Notes: generated from the sequence alone by a model not told the origin. Shown: positions 50,162-60,946, counted from the first letter of the stretch. The stretch: 64,000 nucleotides of DNA from Pseudomonas piscis (GCF_009380155.1 NZ_WHUV01000001.1:1302001-1366000); one strand, 5' to 3'. Numbers and translations are program-made.

Positions 50162-51271
50162 ATGTTGAATTTCAAGCACCTGATGGCGGCCGCCTTGTTG
50201 CTGTCCGTGTCCCTCGGCGTCCAGGCCGAGCGGCTCAAGGACATCGCCAGTATTTCCGGCGTGCGTTCCAACCAGCTGATCGGCTATGGCCTGGTGGTGG
50301 GACTCAATGGCACGGGTGACCAGACAACCCAGACGCCGTTCACCCTGCAGACCTTCAACAACATGCTGTCGCAGTTCGGTATCAAGGTTCCGCCTGGGGC
50401 GGGCAACGTGCAGCTCAAGAACGTCGCCGCGGTATCGATCAGTGCCGACCTGCCGGCGTTCGCCAAGCCGGGCCAGCAGGTGGATGTCACGGTTTCGTCC
50501 ATCGGTAACTCCAAGAGTCTGCGTGGCGGCACCTTGCTGTTGACTCCCCTCAAGGGTATCGACGGTAATGTCTACGCCATCGCCCAGGGCAACCTGGTGG
50601 TGGGTGGTTTCGATGCCGAGGGCCGGGATGGTTCGAAGATCACCGTCAACGTTCCGTCGGCGGGGCGAATCCCGGGTGGGGCCTCGGTGGAGCGCGCGGT
50701 GCCCAGTGGCTTCAACCAGGGCAACAGCCTGACCCTGAACCTCAACCGTTCGGACTTCACCACGGCCAAGCGCATCGTCGACAAGATCAACGACATGCTC
50801 GGCCCGGGCGTGGCCCAGGCCATCGATGGCGGCTCGATCCGCGTCACTGCACCGCTGGACCCGAGCCAGCGGGTGGACTACCTGTCGATCCTGGAGAACC
50901 TGGAGATCGATCCGGGCCAGGCGGTGGCCAAGGTCATCATCAACTCCCGCACCGGCACCATCGTGATCGGCCAGAACGTCAAGGTCTCGCCGGCGGCGGT
51001 GACCCACGGCAGTCTGACGGTGACCATCACCGAGGATCCGATCGTCAGCCAGCCCGGCCCCCTGTCCAGTGGGCAGACCGCCGTGGTGCCTCGCTCGCGG
51101 GTCAATGCCCAGCAGGAAGCCAAGCCGATGTTCAAGTTCGGCCCGGGCACCACCCTCGACGAGATCGTGCGGGCGGTGAACCAGGTGGGAGCAGCGCCAG
51201 GCGACCTGATGGCGATTCTCGAAGCCCTGAAACAGGCCGGCGCCTTGCAGGCCGACCTGATCGTGATTTGA
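50162..51271 (+). CDS. flgI: Flagellar P-ring protein FlgI
   Basis: A 369-aa periplasmic protein with a signal peptide of about 22 residues (cut before [31 protein letters not shown]). The conserved core continues to DLIVI at the C-terminus. Forms the P ring in the peptidoglycan layer. Starts 7 bp after flgH. A frame extending further upstream lies inside flgH and is not real. Confidence 0.96.
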   Translation: MLNFKHLMAAALLLSVSLGVQAERLKDIASISGVRSNQLIGYGLVVGLNGTGDQTTQTPFTLQTFNNMLSQFGIKVPPGAGNVQLKNVAAVSISADLPAFAKPGQQVDVTVSSIGNSKSLRGGTLLLTPLKGIDGNVYAIAQGNLVVGGFDAEGRDGSKITVNVPSAGRIPGGASVERAVPSGFNQGNSLTLNLNRSDFTTAKRIVDKINDMLGPGVAQAIDGGSIRVTAPLDPSQRVDYLSILENLEIDPGQAVAKVIINSRTGTIVIGQNVKVSPAAVTHGSLTVTITEDPIVSQPGPLSSGQTAVVPRSRVNAQQEAKPMFKFGPGTTLDEIVRAVNQVGAAPGDLMAILEALKQAGALQADLIVI

Positions 51272-51280
51272 GGGGTGGCC

Positions 51281-52546
51281 ATGGATATACATAAGAGCGG
51301 TCTGGTCGCCAGCGGGGATTCCGGGGCCTATTCGGACCTCAATCGCCTGCAGCAGCTGAAGGTCGGCGATACCAACAGCGAGGCCAACGTGCGCAAGGTG
51401 GCGCAGGAGTTCGAGTCGTTGTTCCTCAACGAGATGCTCAAGTCCATGCGCAAGGCCACCGACGTGCTGGCCCAGGACAACCCGCTCAATACCCCGACCA
51501 CCAAGCAGTACCAGGACATGTACGACCAGCAACTGGCGGTGTCCCTGTCCCGCGAGGGTGGTGGTATCGGCTTGGCCAACGTGCTGGTGCGCCAGATGAT
51601 GCAGAACAAGCCAAGGGCGGCGCCTACCGGGCTGACCTCGGCGCCGCCGGTAGCTCCGCCAGTCGCGACGCCGACGCCGATCGCGGCCGGTACCGCGGCC
51701 CAGGATGGTCCTCTGAGCCGGCTCAATGGCCAGCGGCCGTTGTGGGCCTCCCGTACTGCCGATCCGGTGCGTACCAGCCTGGCCCATAACGACATGGCCT
51801 TGCTCAATCAGCGGCGCTTGTCGCTGCCGAGCAAGCTCACCGATCGCTTGCTGGCCGGCATCGTGCCTTCGGCGGGAGGTGTGGAAGTCACCGCACAGAA
51901 CGCCGCGCCTACCCGCAATAGCGCGGCCGCCGATGCAGTGCTGCGTGGTGAGTGGCGGGTCAACCAGGGGTACGCCGCGGCCCAGGGCAAGATGCGTGTC
52001 TATGGCCGGGCCATGGCCCAGCCACCATTGGCGCCGGCCAAGCGCGCCTTCGGTTCGTCCGATGAATTCGTCGCCACCATGCTGCCCATGGCGGAGCAGG
52101 CGGCCAAGCGTATTGGTGTGGACCCACGCTACCTGGTGGCCCAGGCGGCCCTGGAAACCGGCTGGGGCAAGTCGGTCATGCGCCAGCAGGATGGTCGCAG
52201 CAGCCATAACCTGTTCGGCATCAAGGCCGGCAGCAGCTGGCAGGGCGGCCAGGCCCGGGCGATCACCAGCGAGTTCCGCAACGGCCAGATGGTCAAGGAG
52301 ACGGCGGCGTTCCGTTCCTATGATTCCTACCAGGACAGCTTCCACGATCTGGTGACTTTGCTGCAGAGCAATAATCGCTATCAAGAAGTGCTGAAGGTTG
52401 CCGATAAACCAGAACAGTTTGTTCGCGAGTTGCAAAAAGCCGGGTATGCAACCGACCCGGATTACGCAAGCAAGATTTCGCAGATAGCCAAGCAGATGAA
52501 GAGTTACCAGAACTACGCTGCGGCAGGCGCTCCCACGAATTTATAA
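51281..52546 (+). CDS. flgJ: Flagellar rod-assembly muramidase FlgJ
   Basis: A 421-aa two-domain protein. The N-terminal rod-capping part (NVRKVAQEFESLFLNEMLKSMRKA, residues about 35-105) is followed by a long Ala/Pro linker. The C-terminal glucosaminidase domain (FVATMLPMAEQAAKRIGVDPRYLVAQAALETGWGKS) has the catalytic Glu in ALETGWG. It opens a hole in peptidoglycan for the rod. I prefer the ATG at 51281; a GTG 6 bp earlier is possible. Longer than E. coli FlgJ (313) because of the linker. Confidence 0.95.
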   Translation: MDIHKSGLVASGDSGAYSDLNRLQQLKVGDTNSEANVRKVAQEFESLFLNEMLKSMRKATDVLAQDNPLNTPTTKQYQDMYDQQLAVSLSREGGGIGLANVLVRQMMQNKPRAAPTGLTSAPPVAPPVATPTPIAAGTAAQDGPLSRLNGQRPLWASRTADPVRTSLAHNDMALLNQRRLSLPSKLTDRLLAGIVPSAGGVEVTAQNAAPTRNSAAADAVLRGEWRVNQGYAAAQGKMRVYGRAMAQPPLAPAKRAFGSSDEFVATMLPMAEQAAKRIGVDPRYLVAQAALETGWGKSVMRQQDGRSSHNLFGIKAGSSWQGGQARAITSEFRNGQMVKETAAFRSYDSYQDSFHDLVTLLQSNNRYQEVLKVADKPEQFVRELQKAGYATDPDYASKISQIAKQMKSYQNYAAAGAPTNL

Positions 52547-52556
52547 GGTCTGAATC

Positions 52557-54602
52557 ATGAGTTTGCTCAATATCGGGATGTCCGGGCTGGCTGCCAGCCA
52601 ATCGTCTTTGATGACCACGGGTAACAACATCGCCAACGCCGATACCGCCGGGTATTCGCGGCAGCAGACCGTACAGGGCACCAAGGCCTCCAGCCAGTTC
52701 GGCAACGTCTTCATCGGCACCGGCACCACCCTGGCCGATGTGCGCCGGGTGTACAACAGCTTCCTGGATGCCCAGCTGCGTACCGCGACTTCGCTCAACA
52801 GCGACGTGGCGGCCTACCAGCAGCAGATCACGCCGATCGACAAGCTGCTCTCCGAGGCCGGTACCGGCATGACTGGCGCCCTGACCAAGTTCTTCGCCTC
52901 GGTGCAGAACCTCAACGCCAAGCCTACCGACGAAGCCTCCCGGCAGTTGCTGCTCAGCGATGCCCAGGCCCTGAGCAATCGCTTCAACTCGGTTTCCAAT
53001 CAGCTCAACGAGCAGAACAAAACCATCAACGGCAACCTGTCGACCATGGCCGATCAGGTGAACAAGCTGGCCACCACCGTGGCCCAGCTCAACCAGAAGA
53101 TCTCCGAGCTGTCGAACGACGGCAAGGGCATGCCCAACGAGCTGCTCGACGCCCGTAACGAAACCGTGCGCCAGCTTTCGCAGTTCATCAAGGTCGACGT
53201 ATCCGAGCGTGGCTCCAGCGTCGATCTGTACCTGGGCAGCGGTCAGCCGTTGGTGATGGGCAACAGCGCCAACTCCCTGGAAGTGGTGCAGGGCAAGAAC
53301 GACCCGACCCGCTCCATGCTGCAGATCAATCGCGGTAGCAGCACCGTGGACATCACCAATCTCACCACCGGTGGCGAGATCGGCGGCCTGCTGCGTTATC
53401 GCAGCGAGGTGCTGGACCCGGCGATGAATGAACTGGGGCGTGTGGCCCTGGTGGTCGCCGACCAGATGAACAGCCAGATGGCCCAGGGCATCGACAAGAA
53501 CGGTGATTTCGGCGGCAATCTGTTCAATGACATCAACAGCGCTCGCCTGATCAGTCAGCGCAGCATCGCCAGCGGCGGTAACAACACGGCGTCGGGCAAC
53601 TTCGATGTCACCATCAAGGACTCCGGCAAGCTGACCACCAGCGACTACACGGTGACCTTCAGCAGCCCGACGGACTACAGCGTCAAGCGTTCCGATGGCA
53701 CCGACCTGGGCTCCTTCAGCATCACCACCAACCCGCCGCCGGTCATCGATGGCTTCGCGTTGAAGCTCAATGGCAGCGCTGCCGTGGGCGACAGTTTCAA
53801 GATCACCCCGACCCGCAATGGTGCGAGCGCGATCCAGACCGAGATGACCGACGCCAAGCGCCTGGCGATCGCCGCACCGCTCAAGGCCGAGATCGCTGCC
53901 GGGGTCAAGAGCTCGCTGAGCATCGGCTCGCAACCATCGCTGGTAACGCCGATCGACAATTACGATGCGGCCGCCAAGCTGGAGCTGCAGACTGCGCTGA
54001 AGAACTCCGGCCCGGTGAAGGTGGTGTTCAACGCACCTGCCGGTGGCAGCCAGACTTATGACTACTTCGATGCCAAGGGCACGAAGATGGGCAGCGGCAC
54101 CATCGTTCCCGGGCAGACCAACACCCTCAACCTGAACATCAAGATGGTCGATGCCAGCGGCGCACCGATCCTCGATGGCGCCGGTGTGCAGAAAACCTTC
54201 GCGGTGAAGATGGACGTGGCAGGTGCGCCGAACTCCGGCGACAGCATGAACATCTCGGTCAACGGCGCCGGCTCTTCGGACAACCGCAACGGCCTGGCGC
54301 TGGCTGGCCTGCAGAGCAAGCAGACCGTCGATACCGGTTCGGCGAGCAAGGGCATCACCTTGGTGGATGCCTACGGCAAGCTGATCGAGAACGTCGGCGC
54401 CAAGGCCAGCCAGGCCAAGCTCGATTCGGCCGCCAACGGGGTGATCCTGAGCAACGCCAAGGGCGCGCGTGATTCGCTGTCGGGGGTCAACCTGGACGAC
54501 GAGACCGGCAACCTGGTCAAGTACCAGCAGTACTACACCGCGTCTTCGCAGATCATCAAGGCCGCACAAACCATCTTCAGCACGCTGATCAGCAGCCTTT
54601 AA
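52557..54602 (+). CDS. flgK: Flagellar hook-associated protein 1, FlgK
   Basis: A 681-aa protein: SLLNIGMSGLAASQSSLMTTGNNIANADTAGYSRQQTV at the N-terminus and GVNLDDETGNLVKYQQYYTASSQIIKAAQTIFSTLI at the C-terminus are the canonical coiled ends of HAP1. The central domain is variable. Length agrees with P. aeruginosa FlgK (683). Joins hook and filament. Confidence 0.96.
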   Translation: MSLLNIGMSGLAASQSSLMTTGNNIANADTAGYSRQQTVQGTKASSQFGNVFIGTGTTLADVRRVYNSFLDAQLRTATSLNSDVAAYQQQITPIDKLLSEAGTGMTGALTKFFASVQNLNAKPTDEASRQLLLSDAQALSNRFNSVSNQLNEQNKTINGNLSTMADQVNKLATTVAQLNQKISELSNDGKGMPNELLDARNETVRQLSQFIKVDVSERGSSVDLYLGSGQPLVMGNSANSLEVVQGKNDPTRSMLQINRGSSTVDITNLTTGGEIGGLLRYRSEVLDPAMNELGRVALVVADQMNSQMAQGIDKNGDFGGNLFNDINSARLISQRSIASGGNNTASGNFDVTIKDSGKLTTSDYTVTFSSPTDYSVKRSDGTDLGSFSITTNPPPVIDGFALKLNGSAAVGDSFKITPTRNGASAIQTEMTDAKRLAIAAPLKAEIAAGVKSSLSIGSQPSLVTPIDNYDAAAKLELQTALKNSGPVKVVFNAPAGGSQTYDYFDAKGTKMGSGTIVPGQTNTLNLNIKMVDASGAPILDGAGVQKTFAVKMDVAGAPNSGDSMNISVNGAGSSDNRNGLALAGLQSKQTVDTGSASKGITLVDAYGKLIENVGAKASQAKLDSAANGVILSNAKGARDSLSGVNLDDETGNLVKYQQYYTASSQIIKAAQTIFSTLISSL

Positions 54603-54615
54603 GGAGCCGTAGCCC

Positions 54616-56178
54616 ATGCGTATTTCCACTTCTCAGTTCTTCGAGACTTCGGCTGCCAACTACCAGCGCAACTTCTCCAATGCGATCAAGAGCAGTGAAG
54701 AGGCCAGCAGCCTGGTGCGGATCAATACCGCGGCCGACGATCCGGTAGGCGCGGCGCGCTTGTTGCAGCTCGGCCAGCAGGCCTCGCTGCTCGACCAGTA
54801 CAAGACCAATACCACTTCGATCAAGGCCTCCCTGGGGCAGGCCGAATCGGTGATGACCAGCATCAACAACGTCCTGACCCGCGCCAAGGAACTGGCCGCT
54901 GGTGCCGGTAACGCCGGTTACACCGACAAGGACCGCCAGGCCAATGCTTCGGAGCTGGGACAGATCGAAGAACAATTGCTCAGCCTGATGAATACCCAGG
55001 ATGAAAACGGCAAGTACATTTTCGGTGGTTCCAAGGATGACGTACCGCCGTTCAGCCGCAACTCCGACGGTACCTACAGCTACAACGGCGACCAGAGTAG
55101 CCTGAAGCTGCCAGTGGGCGACACCATGCTGATGGCCGCCAACAGCACCGGTTGGGATGTGTTCCAGAAGGCGCCGAACACCAGTCGTACCCAGGTCACC
55201 ACCCAGACCGCGCCGGTCCCGGACAGCGGCAAGGTGTTCCTGTCCAACGGGCAGATGTCCAACGCCGGCAAGTACAACACCGATTTCCGCAAGGGCGAGC
55301 CCTACAGCGTGTCGTTCGTCAGTGGCACCCAGCTGAAGATCACCGATGCCGCTGGCAACGACGTGACGTCCGAGGCCAGCCAAGGTGGTGTGATCGGTAA
55401 TACGCCAAACCAGACCGTGAGCTTCCGTGGTGTCGACTTGAGTCTGAATGTCAATCTCAAGGCCGGTGACAATGCCGCTGCACTACTGCCGCAGTATTCG
55501 TTCAGCCTGGGTTCCAAGCCGGATACCTTCAACGTCGCGCGCAGCCCGGGCAACCCCAGCACCGCCCAGGTCTCCAGCGCCAGCGTGACCAACCAGGCGG
55601 ACTATAACTCGACCTTCCCCAGTGGCTCGGCAGTGCTGAAGTTCACCAGCGCCACCAATTTCGACCTGTATGCCGCGCCGCTGACCGCCGACAGCAAGCC
55701 GGTATCCTCCGGTACCCTGGCAGGCAACGTGGCCACTGCGGCGGGTGTGAGCTTCAACCTGAGCGGTACCCCGGCGGCCAACGACCAGTTCAGCGTCGCG
55801 GTCAACACCCACGAGACCCAGAACATCCTGGATACCGTGAGCCAGTTGAAAAGCGCCCTGAACACTCCGACCGACGGCAATACCGTAGCGACCCAGAAAC
55901 AACTGGCCGACCTGGCTTCGGGCATGGCCAACCTGGCCAGTGGTACCGATCAGCTGACGATCGGCATCAGTTCGGTAGGTGGTCGTGGCTCGGCCCTGGA
56001 TACCCAGATCGAGATCAACACCAACCTGGCGGCGGCCAACGTCACCACCCGTTCGGCGATCGCCGATTCCGATCCGGCCGAGGTGATGACCCGCCTGACC
56101 CTGCAGCAGACCATGTTGCAGGCCTCGCAACTGGCCTTCAGCAAGATCAGCCAGCTCGGCCTGTTCAACCAGGGCTGA
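54616..56178 (+). CDS. flgL: Flagellar hook-associated protein 3, FlgL
   Basis: A 520-aa protein with flagellin-like ends: MRISTSQFFETSAANYQRNFSNAIKSSEEASSLVRINTAADDPVGAARLLQL and DPAEVMTRLTLQQTMLQASQLAFSKISQLGLFNQG. It is longer than E. coli FlgL (317) through a Ser/Thr/Asn-rich central insert, as in other fluorescens-group strains. The central insert is a candidate target for the glycosylation enzymes downstream, but that is a guess. Confidence 0.95.
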   Translation: MRISTSQFFETSAANYQRNFSNAIKSSEEASSLVRINTAADDPVGAARLLQLGQQASLLDQYKTNTTSIKASLGQAESVMTSINNVLTRAKELAAGAGNAGYTDKDRQANASELGQIEEQLLSLMNTQDENGKYIFGGSKDDVPPFSRNSDGTYSYNGDQSSLKLPVGDTMLMAANSTGWDVFQKAPNTSRTQVTTQTAPVPDSGKVFLSNGQMSNAGKYNTDFRKGEPYSVSFVSGTQLKITDAAGNDVTSEASQGGVIGNTPNQTVSFRGVDLSLNVNLKAGDNAAALLPQYSFSLGSKPDTFNVARSPGNPSTAQVSSASVTNQADYNSTFPSGSAVLKFTSATNFDLYAAPLTADSKPVSSGTLAGNVATAAGVSFNLSGTPAANDQFSVAVNTHETQNILDTVSQLKSALNTPTDGNTVATQKQLADLASGMANLASGTDQLTIGISSVGGRGSALDTQIEINTNLAAANVTTRSAIADSDPAEVMTRLTLQQTMLQASQLAFSKISQLGLFNQG

Positions 56179-56298
56179 GCCTGGTCCGTGGCGCCCTGAG
56201 CGGGGCGCCACGACCGTCGAGCCGCCAACCGTCTTTCTACAAGCGGTTCTGCAGTCCCGGCCCTGCTGCCGGGGCTCGCCGCTCGAGAGTTTCATGCC

Positions 56299-59200
56299 GT
56301 GAACCAAGCCCCTCTAGTCAGCATCGTCATTCCCGCCTTCAACCCGCGTTTTTTTGCCCAGGCCCTGGAAAGCGCCCTGGCGCAGACCTATCAACCGCTG
56401 GAAATCGTCGTGTGCGACGACAGTGCCGGTGATGAGATCGAGCGTATCGTCCAAGGTCTGGTCGAGCCGGCCCATCCTGTGCGCTATTTGCGTAATCCGC
56501 GGCGCCTGGGGTTACAGCGCAACATCCTGCGGTGCGTGGAAGAGGCCCGGGGGGAGCTGCTCAAGATCCTCTGCGACGACGATCGTCTGTTTGCTCCGAG
56601 CATTGCCTTGCAAGCCCCGGCCCTGGCTCAGCACCCGGAGGTCAGCCTGGTGTGCGGGCTGCGGATATTCAGTGATGCGGGGAGTTCGGCCCTGCCATCG
56701 CGGGTGGAAAACAGTTGTTTTTCCCTCTGCGACTCGCTGTTCAAGGGCGACGACATGCTGGCGATCCTCGAGGCTTGGCAGAGTAGCTACCTGGGTAATT
56801 TCAGCTCGTCGCTGATGCGTCGTGCCGATGTGCTGGAGCTGCTGCCGGAGTTGATCCAGGAGGGCGCCGGTTTTGTCGCACTGCTGGACACGGCCTTGTT
56901 CATCTGCCTGTTGCGGCGCGGCAACCTGGTGGCGCTCAATACCGTCTTGAGCAGCGAGCGGCTCTACCCTGGCCGCCTCAGTGGCACTCCGGAGATGCTC
57001 AAGCTGGCCGCTACCGAATGGGGCTGGCTGAAGCAAATGCTGGCTGCGCGGGCCGGTGAGTCGGCACCGGCTTCCGGTTGGGTGCGTTATGTGGACCTGG
57101 TTCGGGCCAGTGTGCAGCCGCGCCAGTGGCAAGAATTGTGCGTGACCCGGGTGCTGGGCAACCGCGAGACCGTGATCCATGGGCGAGTCGGTGGTGCGAG
57201 CCAGAGCTACGAGGAGTTCTACCGCGAGTGGCTGGCCAACCGCTGTTTGTCGAAACCGGAGCGGCGACACCTGTCGCAGCGTATCGATAGCTGGCCACGC
57301 CAGGTGCGCATCGTGCCGGTGGTCATCGATGTCGAGGGTTGCGCTGCGGCGCTCGAGCGTACCCTGGAGAGCCTGGATGCCCAGCTGTATCCATCCCAGG
57401 CGGTGCTCTTGCTGTCCGAGGCCGATTGTCCGCAGCGGCCATGGCTACTCCAGCAACCCCTGCGTAGCGATTGGGCCCGGCAGCTCAATGAACTGGTGCC
57501 GCAATTGGAAGGTTGTGACTGGTTCTATTTGCTGCAAGCCGGTGATCGCCTGTCGGCCTCGGCGTTGCTGGTGCTGGCCGAGCGCATTGCCCATACCCCG
57601 GCAATGCTTTGCGCCTACAGCGACGAGGGGGCCCTGGTGGAAGGGGAGTCCACCGAGCCGGTATTCAAGCCTGATTTCAACCTCGACCTCATGCGTTCCT
57701 ACCCTTATGTCGGGCGTGCCCTGGCTTTCTCCCGTGAGCGTTTCCTCGCCGAGGGTGGGTTCGATCCGCTTCGCGACGAGCTGGCTGCCCACGATCTGCT
57801 CTGGCGCCTGGTGGAAGCCGCGGGTCCGCAGGCCATCGAGCATATCGCCGAGATCCAGCTGGAGTCGGAGTTTTCCTTTGCCCAATGGTTGTCGCGGCCG
57901 CAGGTGATCGAGGCCAGCGAGGGGCTGGTGAGCGCCCACTTGCAGCGCATCGGCGTGGAGCACCGGATCTACCACGATGATCTGCCATTGCTCAATCGCA
58001 TTGATTACCTGCACGGCAAGCGACCGCTGGTGTCGATCATCGTTACCTGTGGTGATTCCCTGGTTGCCTTGCAGCGTTGCGTCGAAAGCCTGATCGAGCA
58101 AACGGCCTACAACCACTACGAGATCCTGCTGGTGGACTCCGGTAGCCGTGATCCGGCCATGGCCGACTGGCTGGCGGCCATGGCGCAGTTGGGTGCTTCC
58201 TTGCTGCGTGTATTGCCCTACGACGGCCCCGCCGGGCAGGTTGCGTTGATCAATGCTGTCGCGGCCCAGGCCCGCGGCGAGTACCTGCTGTTGCTCAGCC
58301 ATGATGCGCGGATCTGTACCGGCGACTGGCTGGACGAGTTGCTCAACCAGGCCCAGCGTCCGGAAGTAGGAGTGGTGGGTGCGCGGATCCTGGCGGAAGA
58401 TGGCTCCATCCTGCATGCCGGGCAGGTGCTGGGGCTGGCGGGCCCGGTGGGCTCGCCCTTCGTCGGGGAAGCCCTCGGTGCCCGTGGCTACATGCAGCGT
58501 TTGCAGGTGGTGCAGAACTGGAGCGCCGTCAGTGCCGATTGCCTGATGGTGCGCAAGGAGGTCTTCGACAACCTTGGCGGTTTGGATCAGGAGGGCTTCA
58601 GCGGTGCTCTGGGTGCTGCCGACCTGTGCTTGCGAGTCGAGCGCAATGGCTACCTGGTGGTCTGGACTCCCCATGCCACCTTGATGCAAGGGGCCGCCTC
58701 GGAGGCCGAGAGGTCTGTGGCGCAACAGGTGCAATTGGTCGACCAGGAGATTTTCCACAGTCGCTGGTTGCCGAAGATCGCTCGTGATCCGGCCTACAAC
58801 CCGGCCCTGAGCCTGGGGTTCTCCAGCTTCAGCCTGGAGCCGACGTTGCGCAACAACTGGAACCCGTTCAGCAGTCGTGATCTGCCCCTGATCCTCGGAT
58901 TGCCGGTCAACAGCACTGCAGCCGGACACTATCGGGTCACTGGGCCGCTCAGCGCCCTGGAAGAATCAGGCCGAGTGATCGCCCGGGTGTCCTACGAGTC
59001 GCCCTCGACGGTCGAGATCGAGCGCCTGTCTCCCGATACCATCGTGCTCCAGGGCCGCTACAGCGAGGGTGCGGTCAGTGACATTTTGCGCATGAAGAAG
59101 TACTCCAGCGCGCTGCGAATCTATGAGCTTGACGACTATGTGATCAGCGCGCCGAAGAAAAACAGCCACACCCGCAACAAGCCTGCCAATACCGAGCAGA

Positions 59201-59868
59201 TGGTGCGTGACGGCATCGCCTTGTGCGATCGGGTGGTGGTGACCACCCAGCCCCTGGCCGACGCGTTGTCCAGCATGCACAGCGATATCCGGGTAGTGCC
59301 CAACATGCTCGCGCCGGACCCCTGGGCGACCCTGACCAGTCTCCGGGCTACCTCCAGCAAGCCGCGGGTGGGCTGGGGCGGTGGCACCAGCCATACCGGC
59401 GACCTGGAAATCATCGCCGATGTAGTGCGTGAGTTGGCCAACGACGTGGAGTGGGTGTTCTTCGGGATGTGCCCTGATGAACTGCGTCCGTATGTGCATG
59501 AGTTCTATCCAGCGATCAACTTGCAGAACTATCCGTACAAGCTGGCCAGCCTGAACCTGGACTTGGCCCTGGCGCCCCTGGAGTTCCATATCTTCAACGA
59601 CTGCAAGAGCAACCTGCGGCTCTTGGAGTACGGTGCTTGCGGCTACCCGGTGATCTGCACCGACACCGAGGCCTATCGCGGTTTCCTGCCATGCACCAGG
59701 GTCTACAGCAACAGCACCGAAGAGTGGTTGCAGGCGATTCGCATGCACCTGGCCGATCCGGCTGCCAGCTATCGCATGGGCGATGAGCTGCGCGAGGCGG
59801 TGCATCGCGATTTCATGCTGCGCAGTGACAACCTGCAGCACTGGCTGTGGGGGTGGCTGCCGGACTGA
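56299..59868 (+). CDS. Multidomain glycosyltransferase, flagellin-glycosylation type (Fgt1-like)
   Basis: A 1189-aa protein from a GTG start. Domain 1 (about 5-220) is GT2-like: PLVSIVIPAFNPRFFAQALESALAQTYQPLEIVVCDDS, with a CDDDR motif for metal-nucleotide binding. Domain 2 (about 570-800) is a second GT2: RPLVSIIVTCGDSLVALQRCVESLIEQTAYNHYEILLVDSGS. The C-terminal part (about 900-1189) is GT4-like: VVTTQPLADALSSMHSDIRVVPNMLAPDPW, KPRVGWGGGTSHTGDLEII and KSNLRLLEYGACGYPVICTDTEAYRG. Large proteins of this build follow flgL in P. syringae (fgt1) and glycosylate flagellin, so that role is likely here. Terminator right after. Confidence 0.82.
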   Translation: MNQAPLVSIVIPAFNPRFFAQALESALAQTYQPLEIVVCDDSAGDEIERIVQGLVEPAHPVRYLRNPRRLGLQRNILRCVEEARGELLKILCDDDRLFAPSIALQAPALAQHPEVSLVCGLRIFSDAGSSALPSRVENSCFSLCDSLFKGDDMLAILEAWQSSYLGNFSSSLMRRADVLELLPELIQEGAGFVALLDTALFICLLRRGNLVALNTVLSSERLYPGRLSGTPEMLKLAATEWGWLKQMLAARAGESAPASGWVRYVDLVRASVQPRQWQELCVTRVLGNRETVIHGRVGGASQSYEEFYREWLANRCLSKPERRHLSQRIDSWPRQVRIVPVVIDVEGCAAALERTLESLDAQLYPSQAVLLLSEADCPQRPWLLQQPLRSDWARQLNELVPQLEGCDWFYLLQAGDRLSASALLVLAERIAHTPAMLCAYSDEGALVEGESTEPVFKPDFNLDLMRSYPYVGRALAFSRERFLAEGGFDPLRDELAAHDLLWRLVEAAGPQAIEHIAEIQLESEFSFAQWLSRPQVIEASEGLVSAHLQRIGVEHRIYHDDLPLLNRIDYLHGKRPLVSIIVTCGDSLVALQRCVESLIEQTAYNHYEILLVDSGSRDPAMADWLAAMAQLGASLLRVLPYDGPAGQVALINAVAAQARGEYLLLLSHDARICTGDWLDELLNQAQRPEVGVVGARILAEDGSILHAGQVLGLAGPVGSPFVGEALGARGYMQRLQVVQNWSAVSADCLMVRKEVFDNLGGLDQEGFSGALGAADLCLRVERNGYLVVWTPHATLMQGAASEAERSVAQQVQLVDQEIFHSRWLPKIARDPAYNPALSLGFSSFSLEPTLRNNWNPFSSRDLPLILGLPVNSTAAGHYRVTGPLSALEESGRVIARVSYESPSTVEIERLSPDTIVLQGRYSEGAVSDILRMKKYSSALRIYELDDYVISAPKKNSHTRNKPANTEQMVRDGIALCDRVVVTTQPLADALSSMHSDIRVVPNMLAPDPWATLTSLRATSSKPRVGWGGGTSHTGDLEIIADVVRELANDVEWVFFGMCPDELRPYVHEFYPAINLQNYPYKLASLNLDLALAPLEFHIFNDCKSNLRLLEYGACGYPVICTDTEAYRGFLPCTRVYSNSTEEWLQAIRMHLADPAASYRMGDELREAVHRDFMLRSDNLQHWLWGWLPD

Positions 59869-59882
59869 TCCGCCAGTCGAAG

Positions 59883-59912
59883 AAACCAGGCCAGGTCGGC
59901 CTGGTTTTTTTT
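59883..59912 (+). terminator. Rho-independent terminator after the glycosyltransferase
   Basis: AAACCAGGCC pairs with GGCCTGGTTT around an AGGTC loop, followed by a run of T. It separates the flagellar/GT transcript from the CDP-sugar operon. Confidence 0.92.
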
Positions 59913-60172
59913 CGCCCGGGTTTTTTCCAGTTGGCCTGGGCTCCGGTTCGAATGCCGGATCTGTGCATGGTCCCCTCCCGGCTCTTGTCGAATAGGCCCG
60001 GTGCAGGCTTGGCGAATAGCTGGCGCGTTTCCTGCAAGCCCCGTGGCAATCGCCATAAAACGAGCGTTTCCGGCTCGTTCGTCAGTGCAGAGCATGCCTT
60101 AGGCATCTCATTCGGAGCCCCGCCGGGCCGTTTCGACCCGGCCAAGGGTGCAGATGAGTCAGAGGGGGGAAA
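59913..60172. other. Promoter region of the CDP-sugar operon
   Basis: 260 bp without a gene I can support. It should hold the promoter of rfbF onward. No sigma-54 or sigma-28 consensus is obvious; a GAGGGGGG site precedes rfbF. Confidence 0.4.
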
Positions 60173-60946
60173 ATGAAGGCAGTAATTCTGGCAGGTGGGT
60201 TGGGGACACGTATCAGCGAGGAGTCCCACCTCAAGCCCAAGCCCATGATCGAGATCGGTGGCAAGCCAATTCTTTGGCACATCATGAAGCAGTATTCCGC
60301 CCACGGGATCCATGATTTCGTGATTTGCCTGGGCTACAAGGGCTACGCGATCAAGGACTTCTTTGCCAACTACTTCCTGCACACCTCGGATGTGACCTTC
60401 GACATGCGCAACAACCGCATGGACGTGCACCAGAACTACAGCGAGCCCTGGAGCGTAACGCTGATCGACACTGGCGAGGAAACCATGACCGGCGGGCGCC
60501 TGCGCCGGGCCGGACGCTACCTGCAGGATGAAGAGGCGTTCTGCTTCACCTACGGTGACGGCGTATCGAACCTGGATATCGCTGCCCTGGTGCAGTTCCA
60601 CAAATCCCACGGCAAGCTGGCCACGGTCACCGCAGTGCAGCCGCCCGGCCGCTACGGTGCCCTGGAGCGCGACGGCGACCAGGTTCGCGGATTCGTCGAG
60701 AAACCTCGTGGCGACGGTGGCTGGATCAATGGCGGGTTCTTCGTCCTGTCCCCCAAGGTCTTGTCCTATATCCAGGGCGACAGCACTACCTGGGAAGCGG
60801 AGCCGCTGATGCAACTGGCCCGGGACGAACAGCTGCGAGCCTTCGAGCACAACGGTTTCTGGCAGCCGATGGATACCCTGCGCGACAAGAATCATCTTGA
60901 GCAACTCTGGCAAAGCGGGGAGGCCCCGTGGAAGCAGTGGGACTGA
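60173..60946 (+). CDS. rfbF: Glucose-1-phosphate cytidylyltransferase RfbF
   Basis: A 257-aa nucleotidyltransferase. [58 protein letters not shown] is the RfbF (not RmlA) signature, with the Lys of KPKPM at the active site. [14 protein letters not shown] carries the metal Asp, and [19 protein letters not shown] the sugar site. Makes CDP-glucose from CTP and glucose-1-phosphate. Length as in Salmonella RfbF (257). Overlaps rfbG by 19 bp. Confidence 0.96.
   Translation: MKAVILAGGLGTRISEESHLKPKPMIEIGGKPILWHIMKQYSAHGIHDFVICLGYKGYAIKDFFANYFLHTSDVTFDMRNNRMDVHQNYSEPWSVTLIDTGEETMTGGRLRRAGRYLQDEEAFCFTYGDGVSNLDIAALVQFHKSHGKLATVTAVQPPGRYGALERDGDQVRGFVEKPRGDGGWINGGFFVLSPKVLSYIQGDSTTWEAEPLMQLARDEQLRAFEHNGFWQPMDTLRDKNHLEQLWQSGEAPWKQWD

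Noticed and set aside
50132..54629. Two long minus-strand frames opposite flgI-flgK
   Set aside because: Low-complexity antisense of well-identified flagellar genes.
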